Positions 45,644 to 57,143 of a stretch of DNA of 64,000 nucleotides are shown piece after piece (within the stretch, counting starts at the first letter, position 1; every line of letters starts with the position of its first letter). The stretch spans positions 372,001 through 436,000 of the forward strand of contig CAJXKC010000002.1 of assembly GCA_913055685.1 (NCBI GenBank), written 5' to 3'. Source of the stretch: an uncultured Flavobacteriales bacterium (GTDB lineage: Bacteria; Bacteroidota; Bacteroidia; Flavobacteriales; Schleiferiaceae). Below the pieces are notes generated by a model. The model saw nothing but the letters and a program-made list of their open reading frames with translations. It did no database searches and was not told the DNA's origin. Position numbers and translations under genes: made by a program.

Positions 45644-46988
45644 CGCTTTCTGGGGCTTTTTCGGGCTGGTAAAAATCAGCCGGGAATCCATTAATTTGTC
45701 GCCAAATCTCGTACCAGATCTGTACATCGTTTAAAAGAGCAAAGGTGCGGGCACCTGCGCCAACCCTTACCCCCTGAGGCCAGGGCTCTTGTTCTGGGTC
45801 AGGGGCCACTAACAAACGGTACATTCCATTATCGGAGGTGAAGTTATCAATGGCCACAATTCTGCCTCCAAAGGTTCCCACCGATACTCCGGGCCAACCA
45901 CTAAAGAAGAAGGCAGGCCAACCATCGAATTGGATACGCACCTCTTCGCCTATATGCATTAAGGGGTAGTCGAGAGGTTTTACGAACATCTCGATTGCCA
46001 GATCATAATTAGCAGGCATAATGGTTAAAATACGCTCGCCTTCCTTTACTGTTTCTCCAATACCGGTTTTAACCGCTTTTGTAATGTATCCATCCTGGGG
46101 AGCGGTTAGGTAATAATTGCTGCGGCGGATGGAATAATTGCTAAACTGGTTCTCCAATTTGCTAACCTCAGCATCGGTACCGTACATGCTCGATAAGGTG
46201 GCAAATCGCTCACTGCGGGCTTTAGAAATCTTAGAATCGTACTCGGCCTCTAAGGCATTGAGGTTTACCTTAGCATTAATTAACTCATTGCGACTGGCCA
46301 GTAGTTTAGACTCTTGAGAGACTCTTTTGGAAATAGTTTCTTGCAGTTTCTGACGTCTTTTTTCTAGGTCAGTTCGAGAATACAACCCTTGGGCAAAGAG
46401 CGTGTCCATCCGCTTCATCTGCGCTATAGCGATGTTTTCATTAGTCTGGGCCGCTACTAAGTCAATGGAATCTGCTGTAACTTTTAAACGACTGATTTTA
46501 ATCTTATTAAAGGCCTGTTCGAGCTTTAAACGCTTGTTTTCTACCAGCGCATTGATCTGCGTTTCAAGAGCATTAGCCTTCTCTTGATAATTACTACGCG
46601 AAGAGGTCTTTGCCTTTATCTGTGCATCGGTTCGGTCCAGTAACTGCGGGTCGAAATAATCGTTTTTGGTTTCCGAGATATACAGAATTGTATCTCCCTT
46701 TTTCACAAAATCACCTTCCTGCACAAACCATTCCTCGATTCTACCACCGATAACCGATTGCAGGGTTTGAGGTCTTTTATCGGGTTGAAGACTAGTTACA
46801 TAGCCTTTAGTCATAACGTTCTGAGTCCAAGGCAGAAACAAAGCCCCTAAAATGGCTACTAGAAATGCGATGAATAGATTTCGACGGCCTTTGTTAAAGC
46901 GTTGTTCGTCTAGAAAAACACGTAAACTTGAATATTTGCGCCGATCTACCTTCGACTCGATTGAATTTTCAGGAGATATATTTAACAT
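45627..46988 (-). CDS. HlyD-type membrane fusion protein
   Basis: Periplasmic adaptor of 453 residues linking the inner-membrane ABC protein to TolC. Order: cytoplasmic N terminus, one membrane helix (NLFIAFLVAILGALFLPW, residues ~37-54), a biotinyl-lipoyl-like first half (GGRIEEWFVQEGDFVKKGDTI), a long coiled-coil hairpin (residues ~110-290), the second lipoyl half (APQDGYITKAVKTGIGETVK) and a C-terminal beta domain. The tail is Lys-rich (ESDAKKK). Start overlaps the ABC gene by 7 bases. Type I secretion or multidrug export are both possible. Confidence 0.92.
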   Translation of the reverse strand: MLNISPENSIESKVDRRKYSSLRVFLDEQRFNKGRRNLFIAFLVAILGALFLPWTQNVMTKGYVTSLQPDKRPQTLQSVIGGRIEEWFVQEGDFVKKGDTILYISETKNDYFDPQLLDRTDAQIKAKTSSRSNYQEKANALETQINALVENKRLKLEQAFNKIKISRLKVTADSIDLVAAQTNENIAIAQMKRMDTLFAQGLYSRTDLEKRRQKLQETISKRVSQESKLLASRNELINAKVNLNALEAEYDSKISKARSERFATLSSMYGTDAEVSKLENQFSNYSIRRSNYYLTAPQDGYITKAVKTGIGETVKEGERILTIMPANYDLAIEMFVKPLDYPLMHIGEEVRIQFDGWPAFFFSGWPGVSVGTFGGRIVAIDNFTSDNGMYRLLVAPDPEQEPWPQGVRVGAGARTFALLNDVQIWYEIWRQINGFPADFYQPEKAPESDAKKK

Positions 46989-48688
46989 GGCAATTCGTCT
47001 TTTAAATCAGCGTAGGTTCCTTCTTTTACAACTCTTCCTTTGTCGAGCACAACAATACGATTCATGCGTTCCAAAGTCTTGCAATTATTGGTGGCAATAA
47101 TTACCGATTGCCCGCAGTCGAAGCAGAGGTAGTCTAACCACACTTGTCTGGTTTTATCGTCAACATCGAACCAATTATCCTCTAACAATAAGAGATTATG
47201 CTTACCCGCTAAGCTGCGTGCCATTAAAATTCGGTTGCGGGTTGAACTAGCCAGTCCCAGCCCAGAAGAAGGCAACTGGGTGAAAATCCCATTGGGTAAA
47301 TCCTCAACAAAGTCTTTTAGGCCTACTAGGTCAATAAGTTGCATCACTTCATCCTGACTAACCCCGTCGCGAGCTAGACTAATATTGTCTAGAATAGAGG
47401 CTTCAAATACTTCCTCTTGGCGTAAATTATCGCCAATAAGACTGCGTAAGGTTTCCAATCGCACATTGCGATGAGGAGTGGAATTGTAAAGGATAGAGCC
47501 TTCGTAGGAGTCAAATAAACCCGCTATTAATTGAAGGAGGGATGACTTACCCGAACTCATGGTACCGGTGATTCCAATTTTTTCACCGTGATTCACTTCC
47601 AGATTAATGTTGTGAAGGATTTTATGTCCCCATTGAGGAGATATTAAGTTGATGTTTTTCAGCTTAATATGTAGTTTGTCTTCACGTTTTAAATCAATCT
47701 GGGTTTCCTCATCATGATTCTCTAACTCAAGGTCGGTTACAGCCCCTAATTTTTCCAGGCCTGTGAGTACATCGTAAATGGTTTCGATGCTGTAAACCAG
47801 TTTCTCTACCGAGGAAATAATCTGTACAATTACAATTTCGGCGGCAACAAACTGACCAATATTCATCTGAGCGTCAAAGACCAATAAACCACCTAGTAAT
47901 AACAAGCCTCCGGCAATAAGAACCTTAAAAAAGATTAGGAAACCATATTGGCGCACCAGAATGGCGAAATGAGATCGGCGTGACCTGAGGTATTTACCAC
48001 TTAAGACATCCGTTTTCTGAAGCGGCAAATCGGTTTTACCGGCCATTTTAAAGGTAGAGAGGTTTCGGGCTAGTTCTTCCAGCCAGCTCACCACCTCATA
48101 CTTATGCTTACTTTCTTCAAGACTGGTTTCTAGTCCTCTCCGTGAAGTTGTTCGGAAATACAATGCCAATAATACCACCAAGAAAAGCCCAAAAGCAATA
48201 AAGAAGGGGTGATAAAGCGAAAGTAGGATAAGTCCAAATACAATCTGTAGGCTGGCTACAGAAAAGTCGAAAAGTAATTTGTACAAGCCCTTCTGGACGG
48301 TTAAAACGTCGAAGAAACGGTTAATTAACTCGGGCGGATAGTTATTGCGCAGTGCGCTTAATTTTAAACGTGGTATGCGGTAAGCAAATTCTACCGATGC
48401 ATTCACAAAGAGCCTTTGCTGGATGCGCTCCGCAACGCTTAATTGAAATATTTGAAAAATTCCGGCCAGCGTTAGGCCAATTAACACTACGATTACTAAA
48501 ACCACCCAAGAGGTAGAAGTACTGCCGCTTTGGATTAGGTTAATAATTGCCTGAATTCCCAAAGGAATAGATAGGGTAAGTAGCCCGTTAAATAGGGCGT
48601 AAATGTAAATATTGCCTATATCTTTTCGCTCGCTAGCAAGCAGTTGCCAGAAGCGCTTTAGAGGCATTTTAGGGTCACTAGCTGCCAT
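46982..48688 (-). CDS. ABC transporter, fused membrane and ATPase domains, degenerate ATPase motifs
   Basis: Inner-membrane exporter half of 568 residues. Residues ~20-300 form a six-helix type I exporter domain; there is no N-terminal C39 peptidase domain. The ATPase keeps Walker A (GTMSSGKS, Lys381) and a Q-loop Gln (NLRQEEVF), but the signature LSGGQ is LASST (residues 479-483), Walker B reads LLLLED with Glu503-Asp504 where DE is normal, and the H-loop His is Asn534. If it works as a homodimer, both ATP sites would be affected. It overlaps tetR upstream by 11 bases and hlyD downstream by 7. Substrate unknown. Confidence 0.9.
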   Translation of the reverse strand: MAASDPKMPLKRFWQLLASERKDIGNIYIYALFNGLLTLSIPLGIQAIINLIQSGSTSTSWVVLVIVVLIGLTLAGIFQIFQLSVAERIQQRLFVNASVEFAYRIPRLKLSALRNNYPPELINRFFDVLTVQKGLYKLLFDFSVASLQIVFGLILLSLYHPFFIAFGLFLVVLLALYFRTTSRRGLETSLEESKHKYEVVSWLEELARNLSTFKMAGKTDLPLQKTDVLSGKYLRSRRSHFAILVRQYGFLIFFKVLIAGGLLLLGGLLVFDAQMNIGQFVAAEIVIVQIISSVEKLVYSIETIYDVLTGLEKLGAVTDLELENHDEETQIDLKREDKLHIKLKNINLISPQWGHKILHNINLEVNHGEKIGITGTMSSGKSSLLQLIAGLFDSYEGSILYNSTPHRNVRLETLRSLIGDNLRQEEVFEASILDNISLARDGVSQDEVMQLIDLVGLKDFVEDLPNGIFTQLPSSGLGLASSTRNRILMARSLAGKHNLLLLEDNWFDVDDKTRQVWLDYLCFDCGQSVIIATNNCKTLERMNRIVVLDKGRVVKEGTYADLKDELPC

Positions 48689-49361
48689 AGTTCAGGGTGC
48701 TAAAGGTCATTGATTTAAAAAAGGCGATCACATCTTCGTCGCTGTGGGCGATATCGGTAATACCAGGTATATGTGCGCCAAAAAACTTTTGCAAGTGATT
48801 AGACTCTAAAAGGGTAGAGGCTAATGTTTTAGGGAAAGGATACTGGGGGTTTAAACCGCTAATAATTCCTTCTAATCGCTCCACAAGATTTTTATAAGAT
48901 TGAAAATAACCATTCTTATTCTCTGAGTCAATTTCCTTGGTTAAGAAGGCTTTTGAAGACTCTGAAATTACGATTTTTTGAAGCTTTTCTTCATTAATAT
49001 GACTAAAGTCTTGATCTTCTTCCACAGTTTCACAAATAGCACGAATGGAGTTTTCTAACTGTTGCTCGCAAGATTTAATATTAGCGGTGGCAAAGGCTAC
49101 TTTATACTCCAGCCAACCCCAATACCAAGAGGTAAGGTATAAGAGGAGCTTGTGCTTGTTTTCGAAGTAGCGGTAAACCGTACTTTCTGGCGAACCAATG
49201 GCAATACCAAGCTTCTTAAAGGTGAAAGACTCAAAGCCTAACTCTTCGATTAATAAAATACTGTGCTCTACTATTTTTTTACCTAAGTCACTGGAATCCG
49301 GGTCCTTAACATATAGTTGCTCCGGAATTTGTATCCTTAGATTTCCCAATAATCGCTGCAT
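48678..49361 (-). CDS. TetR/AcrR-family regulator of the export operon
   Basis: DNA-binding repressor-type protein of 227 residues. The helix-turn-helix near residues 45-70 reads FTFKKLGIAIGSPESTVYRYF, followed by ENKHKLLLYL as in TetR proteins; the C-terminal ligand domain is unlike any I can name. It is the first gene of the minus-strand tetR-ABC-hlyD-tolC operon and overlaps the ABC start by 11 bases. A palindrome lies between its -33 and -7 promoter boxes, so it probably represses itself and the pump until a ligand binds. Confidence 0.9.
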   Translation of the reverse strand: MQRLLGNLRIQIPEQLYVKDPDSSDLGKKIVEHSILLIEELGFESFTFKKLGIAIGSPESTVYRYFENKHKLLLYLTSWYWGWLEYKVAFATANIKSCEQQLENSIRAICETVEEDQDFSHINEEKLQKIVISESSKAFLTKEIDSENKNGYFQSYKNLVERLEGIISGLNPQYPFPKTLASTLLESNHLQKFFGAHIPGITDIAHSDEDVIAFFKSMTFSTLNYGS

Positions 49362-49381
49362 AGGCCATTAAATTAGTGTCG

Positions 49382-49413
49382 CAAATATAATAGTATTACT
49401 ATCATAACTGCAA
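49382..49413 (-). promoter_or_regulatory. Promoter of the tetR-ABC-hlyD-tolC operon
   Basis: Minus strand TTG (49413-49411), 21-base spacer, TATATTTG (49389-49382, perfect -7), 20 bases before ATG 49361. Confidence 0.8.
49390..49402 (-). promoter_or_regulatory. Putative TetR operator
   Basis: ATAGTA and TACTAT are perfect 6-base inverted arms around one base, placed in the spacer and touching the -7 box. TetR-family proteins commonly bind such sites in their own promoters. Confidence 0.55.
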
Positions 49414-49479
49414 GTTTTGCCTTTTGTTCAGTGATTACTCCTTTATTGGTATAAAATTTTCATCTTAGCAAAAAAACCT

Positions 49480-50718
49480 ATGGATCTCTTTACCATCATA
49501 GCCCTACTAAGTACTATGGCGGCTATTTTCGCCTACCTCAATACCCGATATTTAAAATTACCATTTACCATAGGTTTGATGGTGCTGGCCCTGGTCTTTA
49601 CCATTATTGTGATTGCTCTGGGTGCAATTTTCCCCGTGGTGCTTGCAGATGCCAAGCTAATCGTTAATACGCTCGACTTTAAAGCGCTTTTACTGGATGT
49701 GATGCTCAGTTTTTTACTTTTTGCCGGCGCTTTGCATACCAAATTGGATGCCCTTTCGAAAAACCGGGGACCAATTTTAATGCTCGCCACCCTCGGGGTC
49801 TTGCTTTCTACCGTGCTAATTGCTTCTTTTCTGTATGCTTTAATGGCCTGGGTGGCTTATCCCATTGACTTTATCTATTGTTTGCTTTTTGGGGCTTTAA
49901 TTTCTCCCACCGATCCCATTGCGGTTCTAAGCATCATGAAGGAAGTCGGGGCGCCCAAGAATCTAAATGTTAAGATAGTTGGGGAGTCGCTATTTAATGA
50001 CGGTGTAGGGGTAGTAGTCTTTTTAGTATTACTGTCGATAGCCGCTCAGGGAATGGAAAATTTTAGTTTGGGTGAGGTTGGAATACTATTTTTAGAGGAA
50101 GTAGGAGGTGGACTGGCTTTGGGCTTATTGGGTGGTTATGTAGCCTTTCGGCTGATGCGAAAGATCGATCATTACGAAACCGAGGTAATATTAACCTTAG
50201 CCTTGGTAATGGGTTTGTATACTTTGGCTTCACATCTACATTTTAGTGGTCCGCTCGCAGTGGTGGTAGCCGGATTGTTTATCGGTAATAAGTCACCAGA
50301 GGCTGCTTGGTCTATAAGTGCTCAGAATTACATCGATAAGTTTTGGGAAATGTTGGACGTTTTCCTAAATGCTATACTCTTTGTTCTCATTGGATTAGAG
50401 CTCCTCATTGTTGAGCTAAATGCCTTTCATCTAACCCTTGGTTTAGCAATGATACCCTTAATGCTCTTAGCTAGATACATTTCGGTTTTAGGTCCGGTTG
50501 AAATCTACAAGCGGCGACTCGAGTTTGCTCCTAAAACGGCCTTTTTACTTACTTGGGGTGGGATTAGAGGTGGCATTTCTATTGCATTAGCCTTAAGCCT
50601 TACGGCTGATATGCACCGCGACCTATTCCTTGCCATGGCTTACGTCTTGGTGGTTTTCTCTATTTTAGTACAAGGTTTAAGCTTGTCTAAGGTCATGAAA
50701 AAGGTGCTTAATAAATAA
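49480..50718 (+). CDS. Sodium/proton antiporter, CPA1 (NhaP-like) family
   Basis: Inner-membrane exchanger of 412 residues with about 12 helices. The family's ion-binding features are visible: SPTDPIAVLSIMKE in the unwound helix 4-5 region and the Asn-Asp pair in GESLFNDGVGVV. RGGISIALALSL near residue 365 matches the conserved late helix. It exports Na+ (or K+) in exchange for protons for pH and salt balance, fitting a marine lifestyle. It has no long C-terminal regulatory domain. It is divergent from the tetR operon; no clear promoter box is seen. The 136-residue gene after it may be co-transcribed (20-base gap). Confidence 0.93.
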   Translation: MDLFTIIALLSTMAAIFAYLNTRYLKLPFTIGLMVLALVFTIIVIALGAIFPVVLADAKLIVNTLDFKALLLDVMLSFLLFAGALHTKLDALSKNRGPILMLATLGVLLSTVLIASFLYALMAWVAYPIDFIYCLLFGALISPTDPIAVLSIMKEVGAPKNLNVKIVGESLFNDGVGVVVFLVLLSIAAQGMENFSLGEVGILFLEEVGGGLALGLLGGYVAFRLMRKIDHYETEVILTLALVMGLYTLASHLHFSGPLAVVVAGLFIGNKSPEAAWSISAQNYIDKFWEMLDVFLNAILFVLIGLELLIVELNAFHLTLGLAMIPLMLLARYISVLGPVEIYKRRLEFAPKTAFLLTWGGIRGGISIALALSLTADMHRDLFLAMAYVLVVFSILVQGLSLSKVMKKVLNK

Positions 50719-50738
50719 AATTCCCCTTTGCTCTTGCT

Positions 50739-51149
50739 ATGAAAATTTATAAGTCGAAGTCTCGAACCATTGCGCATACCTTTATCGGTCTTTTCCTGGT
50801 AGTTTATTTCCAACTTTTATACAGTGGATCGGCAAATAGTTCTTTACAATCGTTTATTTGGATTGCGGTCCTAATCATTGGAGTTCTTACCACCCTTTTA
50901 GAGCTACCTAACTTTTTTTTACCCCTCTTTTACATTGAAGACGAGAAGATTTGGTATCGTACTAGTTTTCTCCAAAAAAAGCAGCTGCAAGGTATTGAAG
51001 GCTCAAAGAATAGTTTTTACAAAGCCAATCGCCTATACGATAGTCAAGGAAAGAAGTATTGGGTCTTAGAACGGGATTTAAATTACGAAGACTGGGAAAA
51101 GATATTTAAGGTTTTGCCCAAGCGTAACGCAGAGTTAAACGAGTCCTAG
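50739..51149 (+). CDS. Hypothetical membrane protein
   Basis: I do not recognise this 136-residue protein. It has two hydrophobic helices (about residues 10-30, HTFIGLFLVVYFQLLYSG, and 38-60, FIWIAVLIIGVLTTLLEL) and a soluble C-terminal half (YIEDEKIWYRTSFLQKKQ, LERDLNYEDWEKIF) that looks like a small beta-rich, PH-like fold, an arrangement seen in several bacterial two-helix proteins. It follows the antiporter by 20 bases and is convergent with the gene ending at 51165. Reading frame is supported by the helix pattern and neighbour spacing. Confidence 0.6.
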   Translation: MKIYKSKSRTIAHTFIGLFLVVYFQLLYSGSANSSLQSFIWIAVLIIGVLTTLLELPNFFLPLFYIEDEKIWYRTSFLQKKQLQGIEGSKNSFYKANRLYDSQGKKYWVLERDLNYEDWEKIFKVLPKRNAELNES

Positions 51150-51164
51150 GCTTTCTTTAAATAA

Positions 51165-51929
51165 TCAATCAAATTGCTCCAAAAAACCCTCTAGCTCGCG
51201 ATCCTTCATGTAGCGCTGAAAACAGGCTTGTACCGCTAAAAGAAACTCGTAATCATTTAAGCGATTCATGTTCACCGGTATGTACTTACAATAGAACATA
51301 AAGGCCTCTAGCTCGCTACGTTTAAGTCCGGTTAACTTTATAACCGATTCACGATTATTGCTTTCTTCCAATTTTTCGCGGTATGCATCCTCGGCTTTTA
51401 ATTGAGCTAATTTCCGAAGCTGACGTGGCTTAGATCCAAAAAGGTTGTAAAGGTATTCGGCAGGGTTTTGCAAAGTGGCTTCTAGGGGCTTTCGATCCTT
51501 TATTTCGGCATTAGATTTTATCGCAGGTTTTTTTAATTCCATTGGTCGAGGCTTATTGGTGCTAAGGGTGTAGCTAAAAACACTCACTTCGTCTAGTAGG
51601 TAATTCTGTTCTTCCATTTGGATTATAACCTCCTCTAATACGCTGCTATCGCGGTAAACGAAGTAAAAGTATTTAAAGGCAATATTGCTAAAGAGAATAC
51701 TATCCCCCCTTTGCAGCTCGATTTCAAAAAAGCCTTCACTATTCGTTACTGTGCCCTCTAAAGTCCTTTTGTTTATTACATGCACTCCAGGAACAGTTTC
51801 TTTGCTTTTACCATCTAAAACCCAACCGTTTAATTCCTCCATTTTTTGAGCTGCTAAGGAGCTTCCAATTAGCAGGAGACAGGTTAGCACGATTGAAAAT
51901 AGCGCTGTATCTTTGAATGCCTTTAGCAT
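51165..51929 (-). CDS. Carboxypeptidase-like regulatory domain protein, exported
   Basis: Exported 254-residue protein. The signal peptide is LFSIVLTCLLLIGSSLAAQ. Residues ~30-110 are a carboxypeptidase-D regulatory-like beta sandwich (LNGWVLDGKSKETVPGVHVI, EGTVTNSEGFFEIEL), as found at the N terminus of TonB receptors, but no barrel follows. The C-terminal half is helical and charged (RKLAQLKAEDAYREKLEE) and unlike anything I can name; this domain pairing is common in Bacteroidota periplasmic proteins. It is divergent from ettA. Function unknown. Confidence 0.8.
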   Translation of the reverse strand: MLKAFKDTALFSIVLTCLLLIGSSLAAQKMEELNGWVLDGKSKETVPGVHVINKRTLEGTVTNSEGFFEIELQRGDSILFSNIAFKYFYFVYRDSSVLEEVIIQMEEQNYLLDEVSVFSYTLSTNKPRPMELKKPAIKSNAEIKDRKPLEATLQNPAEYLYNLFGSKPRQLRKLAQLKAEDAYREKLEESNNRESVIKLTGLKRSELEAFMFYCKYIPVNMNRLNDYEFLLAVQACFQRYMKDRELEGFLEQFD

Positions 51930-51966
51930 AGGATATTTCTAAGCTTTTATTCTAATTAAACAGTAT

Positions 51967-53661
51967 ATGTCAGACGATAAAAAAGTCATTTTTTCGATGA
52001 GCGGGGTTACTAAGACCTATGCTCAGAATAATAAGACCGTTTTAAAAAATATTTACCTCAGCTTCTTTTATGGAGCTAAGATCGGTATCCTCGGTTTAAA
52101 TGGTGCAGGTAAATCTACACTATTAAAGATAATCGCAGGAATCGAAAAAAATTATCATGGAGATGTAGTTTTTTCTCCCGGTTACACCGTCGGTTACCTC
52201 GAACAGGAGCCCGAATTAGATGAATCCAAAACGGTTATCGACATTGTTAAAGAAGGAGCGGCCGAAAAGGTAGCCATCTTAGATGAATACAATAAGATAA
52301 ATGATGATTTCGGTTTACCAGAAGTATATGAGAATCCCGATAAAATGGAGAAACTCATGGCGCGCCAAGCCGAATTGCAGGATAAGATCGATGCCACCAA
52401 TGCTTGGGAACTGGATACGATGTTAAATCGGGCAATGGATGCATTGCGTTGCCCTGAGCCAGATACTCCTATTTCGGTACTTTCAGGAGGAGAACGTCGT
52501 CGAGTAGCCCTTTGTCGACTATTGATTCAACAACCCGATGTATTGTTATTGGATGAGCCCACTAACCACTTGGATGCCGAATCGGTATTATGGTTAGAGC
52601 AACACTTACAGCAATATAAGGGGACGGTGATCGCCGTAACGCACGACCGTTATTTCCTCGATAATGTGGCAGGCTGGATTTTGGAATTGGATAGAGGAGA
52701 GGGAATTCCTTGGAAAGGGAATTACAGTTCTTGGCTCGATCAGAAGTCAAAGCGCCTGCAACAAGAGGAGAAACAAGCTTCTAAACGACGGAAAACTCTA
52801 GAGCGAGAATTAGATTGGGTGCGGATGTCTCCCAAAGGGCGTCAAGCCAAAGGAAAGGCTCGTTTAAATAATTACCAGAACCTTCTAAATCAAGAGCAAA
52901 AAGAGCGCGAAGAGAAATTAGAGATATTCATACCTAATGGTCCGCGCTTGGGAACAAATGTTATTGAAGCGAAGGGGGTTAAGAAGGCTTTCGGAGATAA
53001 GTTGCTATACGATAATCTCGAATTTAACCTACCTCCAGCCGGTATTGTAGGAATTATTGGTCCCAATGGCGCTGGTAAGACCACCATATTTAGGATGATT
53101 ATGGGGCAGGAAGAGCCAGATGGAGGAGAGTTTTTAGTTGGCGACACCGTAAAAATCTCTTACGTGGATCAGAGTCACAAAGACTTATTGCCCGAGAAAA
53201 GCATTTATGATGCAATTTCTCAAGGTGATGAAGAAATTATGGTAGGTGACCGGAAACTAAATGCACGTGCATACCTCTCTCGTTTCAATTTTGGTGGATC
53301 TGATCAAAATAAGAAGATCAGTGCTCTTTCGGGAGGTGAAAGAAACCGCTTGCATTTAGCGATGGCTCTTAAAGAAGGGGGTAATGTATTACTTTTAGAT
53401 GAGCCCACTAACGACTTAGATGTTAATACATTACGCGCATTAGAAGAAGGCCTAGATAATTTTGCTGGATGTGCGGTAATCATCTCTCACGACCGTTGGT
53501 TCTTAGACCGAATATGTACCCATATTTTAGCTTTTGAGGGCGATTCAAATGTGTATTATTTCGAAGGAAGCTTTAGCGATTACGAAGAAAATAAGCGCAA
53601 GAGGTTAGGTGATGTTGACCCAACCCGGATTAAGTATAGAAAGCTGCTTAAAGACCAGTAA
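51967..53661 (+). CDS. ettA: Energy-dependent translational throttle protein EttA (ABC-F ATPase)
   Basis: Ribosome-binding ABC-F protein of 564 residues that gates entry into elongation according to the ADP/ATP ratio. Two soluble ATPase halves: first GLNGAGKST, LSGGERRR and LLLDEPTNHLD; second GPNGAGKTT, LSGGERNR and LLLDEPTNDLD. Between them lie the P-site tRNA-interaction linker and the basic arm (RQAKGKARLNNY). Length and order match EttA rather than Uup or YbiT. No membrane segments. The next gene's start may lie within its last 50 bases. Confidence 0.96.
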   Translation: MSDDKKVIFSMSGVTKTYAQNNKTVLKNIYLSFFYGAKIGILGLNGAGKSTLLKIIAGIEKNYHGDVVFSPGYTVGYLEQEPELDESKTVIDIVKEGAAEKVAILDEYNKINDDFGLPEVYENPDKMEKLMARQAELQDKIDATNAWELDTMLNRAMDALRCPEPDTPISVLSGGERRRVALCRLLIQQPDVLLLDEPTNHLDAESVLWLEQHLQQYKGTVIAVTHDRYFLDNVAGWILELDRGEGIPWKGNYSSWLDQKSKRLQQEEKQASKRRKTLERELDWVRMSPKGRQAKGKARLNNYQNLLNQEQKEREEKLEIFIPNGPRLGTNVIEAKGVKKAFGDKLLYDNLEFNLPPAGIVGIIGPNGAGKTTIFRMIMGQEEPDGGEFLVGDTVKISYVDQSHKDLLPEKSIYDAISQGDEEIMVGDRKLNARAYLSRFNFGGSDQNKKISALSGGERNRLHLAMALKEGGNVLLLDEPTNDLDVNTLRALEEGLDNFAGCAVIISHDRWFLDRICTHILAFEGDSNVYYFEGSFSDYEENKRKRLGDVDPTRIKYRKLLKDQ

Positions 53662-54541
53662 TTTGTGGCTTAAGTTCTTATATCATTGGAAAAAATGGAG
53701 GGCCTCTTTAGCATCGGCGCAAAGGGTTAAAGAAGCCCCCCTTTTTATTGCGACTATCATTAAGAACGAAAGACCTTACCTGAAGGAGTGGATTGATTTT
53801 CATCTTGCTCAGGGTGTGCGCCGAATTTACATCGCGGATAATGGCAGCAAAGATGACCCCATATCGGTTTTGCTACCCTATATGGAAAGCGGAAAGGTCT
53901 ATTTTCAACGTACCCGCTCCAAGGCCTGGTCTATTCGCTTACAAGCTCTTGAACTCAACCGTTTACTCTCCAATATTAGCTTAGCCGAAGGCAAACATGC
54001 CTGGGTGGCAGTGTTTGATATTGATGAGTATTTGTGGCATACTGAAGGTCGAAAGCTTATATCATTTCTGCAAGACTTTAAGAATCAGAAGATTGCCTCC
54101 ATTTCTGTTAACTGGCTTATGTTCGGGACCAATGGTGTAAAGCACTTAGATACCGAAAAGCCAATGCTAGAGCAACTTACCATGCGGGCCCATGTGTCAT
54201 TAGGAGAGCATAAAATGGTTAAGCCTATTCTATATTTGAGGAATACAGCGGGCTTTCTTGAAGGTCCGCATTATGCTTTTGCTAAAGGGGATGCGCAAGA
54301 TATTTACAGCGACGGTTCTCCTTATTTGCCAAAAGAACCTAAAATCGTTCACCAGCCTTTATGTTTAAACCATTATTGGTATCGCGATGAGGCTTATTAT
54401 AATTCAGAAAAGCGAGCAAAGAGACTGGCTTTTGGTGATGAACGCTCCGGTAAACGCGAAAGTGACCATATTAGAGCTTGCAATTATGAAGAAGACCGAA
54501 GAATTTTAGAAAAAGGACCCTTTACGAGCAATTCTAATTAA
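53612..54541 (+). CDS. Glycosyltransferase, family 2/92-like
   Basis: Probable cytosolic glycosyltransferase of up to 309 residues. Core motifs are IATIIKNERPYLKEWIDFHL, the donor-binding IADNGSKDD, the metal-binding FDIDEYLW (DXD-like), and CLNHYWYRDE near the C terminus, as in the GT92/Glyco_tranf_2_4 group. The start is uncertain: ATG 53612 would overlap ettA by 50 bases, while TTG 53663 lies directly after the ettA stop; both keep the whole catalytic domain. Acceptor unknown; envelope or capsule sugar is likely. Confidence 0.82.
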   Translation: MLTQPGLSIESCLKTSNLWLKFLYHWKKWRASLASAQRVKEAPLFIATIIKNERPYLKEWIDFHLAQGVRRIYIADNGSKDDPISVLLPYMESGKVYFQRTRSKAWSIRLQALELNRLLSNISLAEGKHAWVAVFDIDEYLWHTEGRKLISFLQDFKNQKIASISVNWLMFGTNGVKHLDTEKPMLEQLTMRAHVSLGEHKMVKPILYLRNTAGFLEGPHYAFAKGDAQDIYSDGSPYLPKEPKIVHQPLCLNHYWYRDEAYYNSEKRAKRLAFGDERSGKRESDHIRACNYEEDRRILEKGPFTSNSN

Positions 54542-54559
54542 GATCAATTTGGTTAATAA

Positions 54560-57141
<2,582 letters not shown>

Positions 57142-57143
57142 AT

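Noticed and set aside
44249-49361. Bacteriocin or peptide export operon
   Set aside because: The ABC protein lacks a C39 peptidase domain and I find no small double-glycine peptide gene nearby, so cargo type is left open.
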